A stretch of 64,000 nt of DNA from Isoperla grammatica (Eukaryota; Arthropoda; Insecta; Plecoptera; Perlodidae), in assembly GCA_945910005.1 (NCBI GenBank), contig OX246743.1:37937461-38001460 (forward strand), in the 5' to 3' direction. Within the stretch, counting starts at the first letter, position 1; every line of letters begins with the position of its first letter. The translations under genes and the position numbers were made by a program. Below are positions 31,468 through 42,989 of this stretch, piece after piece. The notes beneath the pieces are model-generated. The model ran no database searches and was not told the origin of the DNA. It saw only the letters and a list, made by a program, of their open reading frames with translations.

Positions 31468-31790
31468 GTAATATATTATACCTTATAATATAATAATACA
31501 GTGTATAGTAAGTAGTAATAACGTTCTTATATATACTATTGCGTATTGCGTGTGTTGTGACGGGATAATCAAGACCAAGTGATACCATAAGTTAAACAAG
31601 TTCATTGTCACACGGAATCACGCGGATCAGTGTATACTGTATAGTAATAATATAGTAATATATTATACCTTATAATATAATATAATAATACAGTGTATAG
31701 TAAGTAGTAATCATGTTCTTATATATACTATTGCGTGTGTTGTTACGGCATAGGCCAAGTGATACTATAAGTTTTGATTTGTCTATAGTG
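31468..31790 (+). repeat. Tandem repeat of about 190 bp that received the LTR element
   Basis: Copy 1 is 28813-28858 plus 31468-31600; copy 2 is about 31606-31780. Both run from TCACACGGAATCAC through GTAATATATTATACC, CAGTGTATAGTAAGTAGTAA and TTATATATACTATTGCG to CCAAGTGATAC. Reading across the LTR element restores continuity, which confirms the insertion point. Confidence 0.82.
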
Positions 31791-32329
31791 TTATAAAAAT
31801 TAACATGTTTGCGTATAAAAAACAGTGTCGGACACACATTACCGTTGGCAAGTGCTGTAATAACTAATTGTAGTGAATCATGTGTACTAAAGGTGATCGT
31901 CCACGAGGCGCCTCCCCCCCCCCCCCCCACGAGAGGTGCGACATCGTATAGTCACGTACGCCACTGCAAGACCCGCTGCAGAATCCTGAACGGTGAGTAC
32001 AAACATCATTTATAGTTACGTGTATATAATAAGGCTAATCATTAACATTATACTTGGTTCATCTTCAATGCATTACCTGGTAGATCACTTTTCTTGTGTG
32101 CTCCGAACAGCTGCGCCCTCGCACGTACGCCATATTGCCAACGTGATTGTGTTGTCAAATCGATGCAACTTCAAAATGATAATTTAATATGAACGAAGAC
32201 ACTATTTGTATTGAAAATCACTGGAGCTTACAGATAAATCATGAAGTAACAATTATGTATTATGCACATGATCAATATTGCAAAGGAATACAGGAAGAAG
32301 TAAGTACGAAACGCGAATCTGCGATACGC
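31791..32329. other. Gene A intron 1 segment
   Basis: A C15 run at 31914-31928 and otherwise unassigned sequence. A GTGAGT at about 31992 looks like a donor but has no coding frame before it. Confidence 0.4.
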
Positions 32330-34290
32330 CACAATTACCAAATATATATTTCAAACTGCGTGCCAGCCAACAGTTTTTGAGTAATTTACCCAGGTTCGTA
32401 CCTTCGTTAGGGAAATAAAACACCATTAACCAAATGCGCATCATTTTTTTTAACTAAACCCTGAAATGTTTCGCAACACATATAGTACATTATTAATCTC
32501 CCATGCATTACCTTTCTAACTATATATTTTAAACTGCGTGACACCGCACAGTTTTTGAGTAATTGACCCAGGTTCGTACCTCCGTGTGGGAAAATAATAC
32601 CCCATTAACCAAATGCACATCATTTTTTTGGAATAAATCCTGATATGTTTCGCGCCACCTACATTAAATTATAATTCGGCAATGTAAAACCTATACACAC
32701 ATGTTTTCCAATCTGCGTGACACCCAACAGTTTTTGACTAATTGACCCAGGTTCGTACCTCCGTGCGGGAAATAATACCTCATTCACCAAATGCACATCA
32801 TTTTTTCTAAACCCTGATATTTCGCGCCGTCTACAGTAAATTATAATTCTACAATATATAACCTATACACACATGTTTTCCAATCTGCGTGCCACCCAAC
32901 AGTTTTTGTGTAATTCACCCCGGTTCGTACCTCCGTTAGGGAAATAATACCACATTAACCAAATGCGCATCATTTTTTAACTAAACCCTGAAATGTTTCG
33001 CAACACATATAGTACATTATTAATCTCCAATGCATTACCTATCTAAATATGTATTTTAAACTGCGTTACACCCCACAGGTTTTGAGTAATTGACCCCGGT
33101 TCGTACCTCCGTGCGAAAAATAATACCCTTCAACCAAATACGCATCATGTTTTTTAATTAAACCCTGATATGTTTCGCGCCACCTATAGTTAATTACTAA
33201 TCTGCAATATATATATATATATATATATCCTATACACACATGTTTTTCGAACTGCGTGACACCCCACAGTTTTTGAGTAATTGATCCCGGCTCGTACCTC
33301 CGTTAGGGAAATAATACAACATTAACCAAATGAGCATCATTTTTTAATTAAACCCTGAAATGTTTCGCGACACATATAGTGCATCTCCAATGCATTATCT
33401 ATCTAAATATGTATTTTAGACTGAGTGACACCCCACAGTTTTTGAGTAATTAACCCAGGTTCGTACCTCCGTGCGGTAAATAGTACCCCATTAACCATGC
33501 AAATGCGCATCATTTTTTTAACTAAACCCTGATATGTTTCGCGCCGTCCTCAGTAAATTGTAATTCTGCAATATATAACTTATACACACATGTTTTCCAA
33601 ACTGCGTGACACCCCACAGTTTTTGACTAATTGGCCCAGGTTCGTACCTCCGTGCGGGAAATAATACCGCATTAACCAAATGCGCATCATTTTTTAATTA
33701 AACCCTAATATGTTTCGCGCCACCTACAGTAAATTATCAATCAGCGATATATGTCCTATACACCAAGCTTTTTCAAACGGCGTGACCTCCCACAGTTTCT
33801 GAGGTAATTGACCCCGGTTCGTACCTCCGTGCGGAAAATAATACCCATCAACCAAATACGCATCATTTTTTTAATTAAACCCTGATATGTTTCGCGCCAC
33901 CTATAGTTAATTACTAATCTGCAATATATATCCTATACACACATGTTTTCAATCTGCGTGACACCCCACAGTTTTTGACTAATTGACCCAGGTTCGTACC
34001 TCCGTGCGGGAAATAATACCGCATTAACCAAATGCGCATCATTTTTTAACTAAACCCTGATATGTTTCGCGCCAACTACAATAAAATATAATTCTGCAAT
34101 ATATAACCTATACACACATGCTTTCTAATCTGCGTGACATCCCACAGTGATTGACCCAGGTTTGTACCTTCGTTAGGTAAATAATACCCCATTAACCAAA
34201 TACGCATACTTTTTTAATTAAACCCCGATATGTTTCGCGCCACCTACAGTAAATTATTAATGTGCAATGTATTACCTATAATGTTATTAG
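32330..34290 (+). repeat. 176-bp satellite, about 11 copies in two subtypes
   Basis: The landmark CAGGTTCGTACCTCCGT (or a close variant) lies near 32393, 32571, 32750, 32922, 33098, 33289, 33458, 33639, 33816, 33991 and 34159, mean spacing about 177. Subtype A has CGTTAGGGAAATAATAC and GAAATGTTTCGCAACAC. Subtype B has CGTGCGGGAAATAATACC and GATATGTTTCGCGCCAC. The order is A B B A B A B B B B, and the last copy is a mosaic. One B copy carries a (TA)n expansion at 33208-33228. It lies in gene A intron 1. Confidence 0.9.
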
Positions 34291-34363
34291 CATGGAAAAT
34301 TATTTTATTTCAACTTTGCGAACCGTGGTCCTCGTTTACGTGCATTTGTCGAGTAATATATGT

Positions 34364-34403
34364 TGGGAAGGGGGGTAGGGGGGAAGGGGGGGGGGTTGGG
34401 TTA
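34364..34403 (+). repeat. G-rich tract
   Basis: GGGAAGGGGGGTAGGGGGG followed by a longer G run. It has at least four G-runs and could form a G-quadruplex on the plus strand. It lies about 110 bp inside intron 1 from the gene A exon 1 donor. Confidence 0.6.
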
Positions 34404-34509
34404 CAAATAAAAATTTGCAAAATAACGGTTCGTAAAAGTACTATTCGGTGTAGTCCCTAGTCTGTAAATATTGAACAAAATAAAAATAAAATATTAAAAA
34501 AGTACTGAC

Positions 34510-34660
34510 CCAGAAGAATGCTGGTTATGTGGTTGAGGGCTGCGTCTTGTGCGTTGGACAGCATGTTGTCCTCGAGGGCGTGGAGAAGGGCTGTCATGGA
34601 AACCAGCATCACAGTCAGAGAGATGAAGAGCGGTCGGGTTCCGTGAAGGCATTTTGACAT
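34510..34660 (-). CDS. Gene A exon 1: signal peptide exon
   Basis: Starts at ATG 34660, which lies 6 bases after a TGTCTGTTTCAG acceptor (exon begins 34666), so at least one upstream non-coding exon is implied. It ends CTTCTGG before GTCAGT (GT at 34508-34509), phase 1. The protein has a short basic start, a hydrophobic core (LFISLTVMLVSMTALLHA) with likely cleavage after HA, then LEDNMLSNAQDAALNHITS. It joins exon 2 in frame, giving a secreted product. No catalytic motif is seen in the two exons. The product could be a small secreted protein of its own or an alternative N-terminus for the gene B protease. Confidence 0.75.
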
Positions 34661-34666
34661 TCTCTT

Positions 34667-37600
34667 CTGAAACAGACAATGCTTTTATTTTACTGGCAAT
34701 TTACATTGATCTCGTTAAAGAGGGAATATACTGTCTATTACTACTCCAAAACAGTAAGCAAAACAATATAATGACCAACTAAAAATATGTGATTTTACAT
34801 CACTTTGTATTATTATTTGGGTTTATTTGATTAATGATAGGAATTATCGTGGAAGCACATAGTGATAACATTACAACTATTAAACTTCGCTCGTGTGTGG
34901 AAAAACTGTATAAATGAAAGCCAGGCCTACCCTTAATGGTTGCTTTAGTTGAGTCCTTCCTTAAAGTTTATCCTCGGCTAGCATATGTCATGTATTATAA
35001 ATGACGGATATTTTACTAATTTTATTAATATTGACATTAAAAAAATAAAGTTTTATTGCCCAATGCTCTCTTTTCAAGTTTGTTGCTGTGCTATATTTTT
35101 GTTCAGGGGAGATTACTATTGTTTCATTGTAAATTGTATCGTATTATTTATTTTCCTCCTTTGTAATGTCATATTACTGAATACGATATTTTTGAAAACC
35201 AATTTTATTTTTGAATACCAAAAACATTGATAAACAACATATTTTAGGCTATAATCAACAGTATATAATAGTATACATAATATGTATTTTACTTGTAGAG
35301 CTAGGGTAGAACAGGACGGAAATCGGCATTTTATTATTTATTTGGCAAATACGATTTTTAAACTTATTCATTATTTAATTTTGTTCCTGATTTTCGGTCT
35401 AAAACTGTCTGGGTCACATATCTACATTGTTTATATCACCGTCACATTTTTGTTTACGGTCTTGCAGCAGAAAGGAAAAACAGATTCTGAAAACACTGCT
35501 TACAAACACTGGAGAGACTAACGCAAGAGTAAGCGACGAACTTTAGTCGGTGAGATGAAGGCTGGAGTAGAAGACGAGCGGCGTTTCGCTCTATTTTAGT
35601 TTGATGCAGCCTTCAGTGTTTTAACTATCAGCTGTTGTATCTCCGTGCATAGGCGTAAAGATTTGCACGAGTTTGAGCTAGTTTTTATTGCAATGCGTGA
35701 GTTGATCCAACGGGCCGTGAAGAAGACATTAACAAGTTTGGCTAATTGATGTGATCGTTTAAAAATTAATTATAATATTAACACAATTATAATGGATTAA
35801 CAATTATAAGTACGAGTTTATTGGTCGTAGACAAAACACCAATGAAATAAGTTTTTATTATAGTAATGCTTTGAATAATGCACAAAAAGTGCTCCACTAG
35901 CAATAATGGCGGAACGGATGGTTATTAGCGTGTTAAATTTAATAATTATTCCTTAAATGCAGCAGTCATTAAAAAATTTGGTGCCATATTTAATAATTAT
36001 TTGAAACATCATATTTTGTTTTGGGATAAGTTTGTCTTATATTGGTGATAATTTTGTTATATTTCATTTTAAATTGTGCTCTCATTCAAAATGCCATTTA
36101 TCCAAGAGCAAAATGTAAATAAATGCTAGACATGTCATAATAATGATAACAAGAAATGTACTAGTAATTAAAACAGTATTTTTTTCAAAATCTAACATAA
36201 CGCTACTTAAAATTAACGTAATCCTCCGTAATTGATACGTTATTTACAGGGCAAATCATGAGTATGAATTGAAATGTCCTTAACTGAATTAATAGCACCA
36301 TTTGACTAAAATAGTGCGAACTGAAAAACGTTCAGCCATACATCTTTTGGGTTTCAGCAATTATTTATATTTTAGCGCTTTATTCTAACAAGAAAATACA
36401 AATTAATGATTTCTGTTGTTAAAAGTATCGCGTGTGTTTCGTTCGAGGTAGTCATCTAATGGTAGATCGTCTTGAAATGTTTGTTTATGAAATTATACGG
36501 CTTAATTGCGTTTAAGTAATAAATGAGACAACAGAGTATGAATATAATGTGACGACACGAACTTTAATTCAAGTATCCAATCGTTGTTTCTTGCTAGTTG
36601 CGAGAACTGATGCTTGTAATTGAAATAACTGTTCAAAACTTTTACTATTCATAAAATATTGGACACAAATAAACAAGATATCGATTATAGTTTATATTTT
36701 TAAATGGTTGTTAAAATGTGAACTGAACATCCAAAATATCACCATTTATTGGTATAAGAGTTTGATAGAGATATTATCTGGACATTTTATTGGTAAAAAG
36801 AAAAGGTACCGTCGTTTCATTTTGTGGCGTCACTTAAACAACTCCTGATTCAATCTTTAAAAGCTACACATAGTTAGTGAAACGGCCAAACACTTTTTCT
36901 TAATGAGATTTTTCTTTGGTTTTAATTACAGAGTATGTACCTTGCTGTTCGTTTCTATTGCCCAGTAACTCTCACCTTCTTTGATGTGCCTATTTTAAAA
37001 AGTAAAGCTTACACATGGCGATGGTTCACATAAAATGAGTTCGGGTGTCAGGGGTTCGATCTTGTAATCGGAAATCCTTACAGAAGAGTATTTCCCACCG
37101 ATTTCTTCAGATTTATAATACGAATATACTGTAGGTTTGAATTCTAGACTTTGGGCATTCGTTCACAACAATCCAAATATTCTTAATAGTTAACATTGGT
37201 GATAGTTTTTTATATTGAATTTAATTTCTAATTTTCTCTAGTGTTGAAGAGAGTAACATTAAAATTACATATCTTCTTACACAGAAAATGCTACTGTTGG
37301 CTAATATTTCTTCATCAAATCCTTTTTCTGAGTGGTATAGTTGGGGATAAAAGTCGTTAGACTGTCTGTAAGATTATATCTTATCTTTCCCTTTATGACT
37401 AATGAAATGTCTTCAGTAAGAATTGCTGATAGTGGGACCCGAACCCAAGATCTTTAAAATTAGAAAATACACCTATATCGATCAGGTTTATAACTTGCGT
37501 TAAACATTGTTACACAATTGATCAGAACACAATTTAACCACCCAAACGTTTACGAACAAATTGTTTGATTTTCCATCTGTATAAATAAATTTAACAAAGG

Positions 37601-38665
37601 TTTTCTGATTGCCTTTAGATTGTTTACTCTTTCAGATTGTAGACGCGTGCACATAATAGTTTTAACACTTCATATACTACATACACATCAGCCTAAATTT
37701 GTAGAGCATGCATTCCTTAATAATCGAAACATTTTTCCTTTCATGCTCAACTCGCAACGCGTGCGGGACCACATTTCGTTGTTCATCTTTATGTTAATCA
37801 GAGCAGAGATACCATTGTGCGGGGTCCCCGTTAGTTAACGAGTGTCGTGTGGTTAGGAAAGTGATTGCAAGTGGTGGGGGGGGGGGGGGGGGGGAGGGGG
37901 AGGAGGGGGAGATTATCCAGGTTGACGAAAAGGTGTGATATTTTGGAGACTTTGTGCATCTATTTATGAAAGCGAACTTCGCGTAAGGAAAAGTGGAAAG
38001 TAGACCAGTGTTTACTGGGTCAAAATGAAGTGGAACACAACTTGTTCAACGACAAATAGATAGAGATAATCTTAACAGATTTGTGATTCGGATACACGTT
38101 TGGTTTGACTGTCATGGCTTTTAGTTTTAGTATGTGTAATGGGAAAAAAGTGAAAACTAGTATTAATTTGAGCGCGGTGTCATTTGTTAGTACGTTTTAA
38201 ATGTTTGATGTTGATAATTTAATTGTTTAACACTACTACGGATTTCACTACTAATTTATTAGTGGCAATTTGTAATTTAATGGTTTAGTAGAAAGCTAAT
38301 TAGTTTTTATCGGTGATTTTAATTGAGAGCTTTCATATAGGCAATCGAAGGTTTATGTTAGTGGTTTTTGTTTTATATTTTGAATATTAAATATCCGTGT
38401 ATTTGATGTGTAGCCATAACTTGATACGCACATCAAATTGTCACATGTAAAAGTGAAATATGTCTCTGTTATATGAATTACAACTGGACAGTGTCGATTT
38501 CGTTTGTCTGCTAAACCGTTCCTACGATCCAGGTTCGAGTCGTGACTCGCGCATTTATCACCCACTTGTGTCACACAACTAGATCTATAGCTAATAGAAT
38601 TATTCATCATAACCAAAAATACAAACTATGCCCGTGTAAACATAATTTGTGTGGTGATACCAGAA
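34667..38665. other. Gene A 5' flank or 5' UTR intron
   Basis: AT-rich, without a coding exon. A 19-G run lies at 37876-37894 within a longer G/A tract, and weak tRNA-like B boxes occur near 37045 and 37435. Upstream non-coding exon(s) of gene A should lie in this or the following spacer but could not be placed. Confidence 0.4.
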
Positions 38666-38667
38666 CT

Positions 38668-39053
38668 TCTAACAGAAAATATGTTACGAAGGACTAGCTC
38701 AAATTAAAAAACTGTGATGCCTTGGTATATGCTTGTAAATAGCCAGGTGACAGTATTCACTGTTAAAGGCTGGTCCACACATATTTTTAAGCATAAGATT
38801 TAAGGTTTAACGCGTAGTCGTAAAGTTGGATCATAGGAAACACGTACTGGCGTTCACACAAAGTTTTAGTTTTAAGACATTGTTTTCATTGTTGTTTTTA
38901 AAACAACGTCTTAAAACCTTAAATCTTATGCTTAAAAAATCTGTGTGGACCAGCCGTAACAGAAAATATGTTACGCAGGACTAGCTCAAAGTAAATACCT
39001 GTGATGCCTTGGTATGTGCTTGTAAATAGCCAGGAGACAGTATTCACTGTTAA
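38668..39053 (+). repeat. Tandem duplication of about 97 bp split by a MITE
   Basis: Two copies share AACAGAAAATATGTTACG, AGGACTAGCTCAAA, TGTGATGCCTTGGTAT and TAGCCAGG ... CAGTATTCACTGTTAAA (38668-38766 and 38957-39053). The MITE at 38767-38956 sits exactly between them. Confidence 0.8.
38767..38956. mobile_element. PIF/Harbinger-like MITE with TAA target duplication
   Basis: 190 bp with long inverted arms: (A/C)GGCTGGTCCACACA at each end and TTAAGCATAAGATTTAAGG matched by CCTTAAATCTTATGCTTAA. TAA flanks both sides (38764-38766 and 38957-38959). A TWA duplication is typical of PIF/Harbinger elements (family knowledge). No transposase is present. Confidence 0.75.
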
Positions 39054-42000
39054 ACCTCATACCGTTTACTGACATTGATTATGAGAAAGTAAGTATACAC
39101 CTGTGTTATGCGAGTCAAATGCCGCGGTACTAGTTTTATTTTAACAATAAAATAGTAAGTATTTTTACTCGCTACAGCTGTGCATATCTCAACTTTCTCG
39201 TGCTCAGAATGACTATCACATATTGCAGTAAAATCTAACTGTATGTTTTATTAGATAAATACTTCATCCAAAATTTAGATCTTTTTTTAGAATATTTCCG
39301 ATATAATATTAAAAAGTAACGTGTTTGTTATTTTAGGCCGATTAAACATATTTTTCAATCAGTGCATCGGAAAATCAAAATATTCGTGTTTGTTGTTTAT
39401 GTGATGAATTGATGGTTCTATTTATCCTTTCTGATATCGATCGAGATGTGATTGCGAGTTGGATAACGGACGGCAAGGTCATCAAATAAGTTCTGAGTGA
39501 CCTGAGTAATTAAAATTATTTGCTGGACAATCAATTACTTAAAGCAGAATCATTCTTAACCGTTATTTCTTCGGTCATTCATACTGGTTATTAAAATCAG
39601 TGAAAGCGACGACCATTATCATTTCTTTGAATAGAACCGGTTTCTGAAGAGATGCCTAATTATTTGCAATGACATCCATCTTAAATTACTTGAGAGTCTC
39701 TATTAACTTTCAGGTTCAAGGACGATAGAGATTACTTCAAAAGTAATGAGCTTGTTTGCAACAAATTTGCAAACAAATTCATTCCGTATCATTGTGTATA
39801 AGAATGGACTTTGTCTACTTGTTCACTGATTGATGCTAACACGGTCCTTTCAAAAAATGTGGTTGAGTGTCGTTTGGAGTAGGCTCGATTACAATACAGA
39901 TAGGAAGTAAGAATCACATTTTGTGGAATACCGGTACCTAACTAAAAAACAGCATTGTGAAGAATGTGAATCTACTATAAAAACTTCCTCAATAAGAAAT
40001 CCACACCTTTGAAGGAAATAACCTCAAAATGGGGCCAAGTGAATTTCGAAATATCTTCAACCAAGACGACTCGACTTTTTTATATTATTTTTTGGTATCC
40101 TTTTAATTAACAGCACAACTCTTACAATGGCTTGTAAAAAAAAAACTTGTATTGGAAATTGGATGCCTAAGTCTGAACAACTATTGGATTTTTGTGTTAT
40201 ACTCTTGGAATCATAAAAATGTGATATTATAGGATACATAATGGAAATTTAGAATCAAAACAAAAATGGAAATGCAATTCACCGTTGCTACGTCTAATCC
40301 ACACTAGTTGTAAGAAATTATTCTCAAAATCGGATCATCAAAGAAAATTCGGCTTGAAATTTTGTTTTCACATTTTGTTTAAATGATGGTTTTGAGGTGT
40401 TGTATAACCACTCATTAGATTGAGCTCAACTTGAAAGTGAAGCCAATAGCAAATCTTGCTAAATAAATGTTTTTATTTTTATCATTACACGGCATAATAT
40501 TGAAATTTAAGACAATGTTCAATGGACCAATTAAAAGAAATTAAATTCCTCACATTCCTCAGAATGACATTTTAATATTGCATTAGATTTTAATTTCTGA
40601 GGTAGAGTTTATCCAAATAATCCAAGCAATATACATTGAACAAGTTTATACCCAGATATATTATTTTATTACATAAATTGGAACGTTATTCAGTTAAAAC
40701 AGACAAATCTTGAAATTTCCATACGTGCTAATACCAGCTATAGTGATGGTTGTTAACACAAACTTTGAAAGTACTGTTATGTGTCTTCAATATTGCTTCC
40801 CACTCACACTCATTAATGAAGCGCACACAAAACCGTTACATTTTGCATAACATTTGCATAGGTACATTGTAACGGTCGGTAGGCTTTGTCCAACATTGGC
40901 GTGCTCCAAACTATTACATAGCAAGGAAGCGTAGCATTTACAATCTGGCATTGTTTATGTTACTAACAACTAATATTTGCAATATAAATTGAAACAATGG
41001 TGAACAATAGTAATAAAGTATCTATTGTTTTAAATTAAACAATTATAAATTGGAGGAAATTAAAGACAAAGGGTACTCAAAACGCTGCTTTATTTTAAAT
41101 TATCTGTTTGTGTGAGGGTGTACCCCTGTACTGGTACAAACAAGTTGACGTATAATACTAATAGGTTTTACTTGATGTGTGTATAAAACAACTGTTCCAT
41201 GTCGAATGTTAAGCATATTGCATTTAACAAACGAGAATAAGTAGTGTCTTTGCATATCTTTGTTTTCACAAAAGACTAGTGTTTTGTTTTGCATCAACAT
41301 TTAAAATGTTAAAGTAAGGCTACTTTGTAAGACAGGTCTACAAAATGATTTTCAATTGGCAAGAACAAGTCTTGGTATGAGTTTTTTCAAAATAACTCAA
41401 TCTTTGGAACCAATAAACATTCTACAATAACACAATATAATCATACTAATATCATACGGTGTTAAAATTATAAAAATCATTATTTCACTTTTATTCATAT
41501 CTAAGAAGCTTCATTTTAAACAGTATATGTGAGAGTAGTAATAATTAATATTCAAAAAATGTATATAAATTAACCTACGTAAAATTTATACCTGCAAGTA
41601 GCATTTATTATGAACCTATTCCCAAAAAACGCACTTTATAGCACGTTCAGTCAAAAAATTGTTTATTGATTAAGAAAAGCATAACTCCATACATTATTAT
41701 TCATATTTTCTATAGTGCGAGGGTAGGGCGGGTGGAGGGGGAGCGGGGGGGGGGGAGGGGGGGGGGTTGAACAGTTACACATTAATGGCACTCATTTGTT
41801 CAAACTACTTACACGCTACCCTAATAGGTATAAAAATAAAAACTAGGTTAAAGCTACTAATTATTACTTACTTATTGCTTCTGTAAATACTGCGCGATAA
41901 GTCGCTGTAAGTCACACACGTAGCCACACTCTGACCTAATAATCGCCTTTCATTTCTCGACACGTGATGATGCGTCTCACTACGTCACAGATGACGTCAC

Positions 42001-42989
42001 TAAATTCTATGCAACCGAAAGCGTTGAGTAGATATTATAATAACATACAATTAAAAACTGCACTTCCACCGCGTCTTAACTTTCTATATCTATACAAATC
42101 TTGAACGACGAGTAACACTTTTAGACACTCGCATTTTTGTTGATCGAATCTTTTTCTGACTGTTTTCTAGATTGTCCAAAAAATTAAAACGCAAATGTTA
42201 TTTTTTATCTTCACCAAAATTCCGAAGTTAAATGCGTCAAACACGCGTGCGTGAATTTTTGAGAACACGAACACTGAAAACAGTTTTAATTAATTTGAAT
42301 GTGGAATATATAATTCGATTCGTTCTGTAGTGGTTGCTGATCGGTTGGTGGTTTGTGAGCAACTGGCGGTTAAAGATGTCACATTCTGGTCTATTCTGAG
42401 ATCGACGACCAATTCAGCCGCGACGAATTGGAAAGCTTGTGTTAACCATAAAGATACCCGGAGGCAATTTCATTGATTGGATGATCTTTACCTAGAGTCG
42501 ACGCCGCTTTATGGACGAGAAGTTAACGGGGCTGCGAATGGATTGATGATGGTAGATGTGAACGCATGTTCATGGTTGGTGTCAATTATTAACATTTACT
42601 TGATTTTTCGTTCCACAACAACGAAAATTGATTTTTATCATCATTTATAGTAATAGGCCTACATATACATAATACATGTTAAACTTAAGAAAATAACAAA
42701 AGGAAGACTCCTAGATAAAAAATAATAGATGATGAAATTTGGACCTTCGAAACCCTTTTCCAAAAATTAGAAACCTATATTTTTTGGGGAATTTTTAAAC
42801 AATGACGTTTGTTGAGTATTACCAAATACCTTACTACAATAATACGGGACACTGGCCTAAATTTGCTGCGACACGTAGGTAGTGCTGCTCTCAAGCGGCA
42901 GGAGGAGATCCTAACATGATAAGAATATTGTTACGAAGATACGTAACAAATACCGATGGGTAGACTATTATAATATTTGAAGTTACGTT
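39054..42989. other. Intergenic AT-rich spacer
   Basis: Mostly featureless. 41711-41768 is a G-rich tract. 41961-41999 contains CACGTG (41961-41966) and the CRE palindrome TGACGTCA (41992-41999), and 42320-42560 is somewhat GC-richer. These could belong to the distal promoter region of gene A, but no exon was identified. Confidence 0.35.

Noticed and set aside
31930..32000. Plus-strand exon ending at a GTGAGT near 31992
   Set aside because: Donor-like sequence only; the preceding frame shows no coding character and no acceptor.
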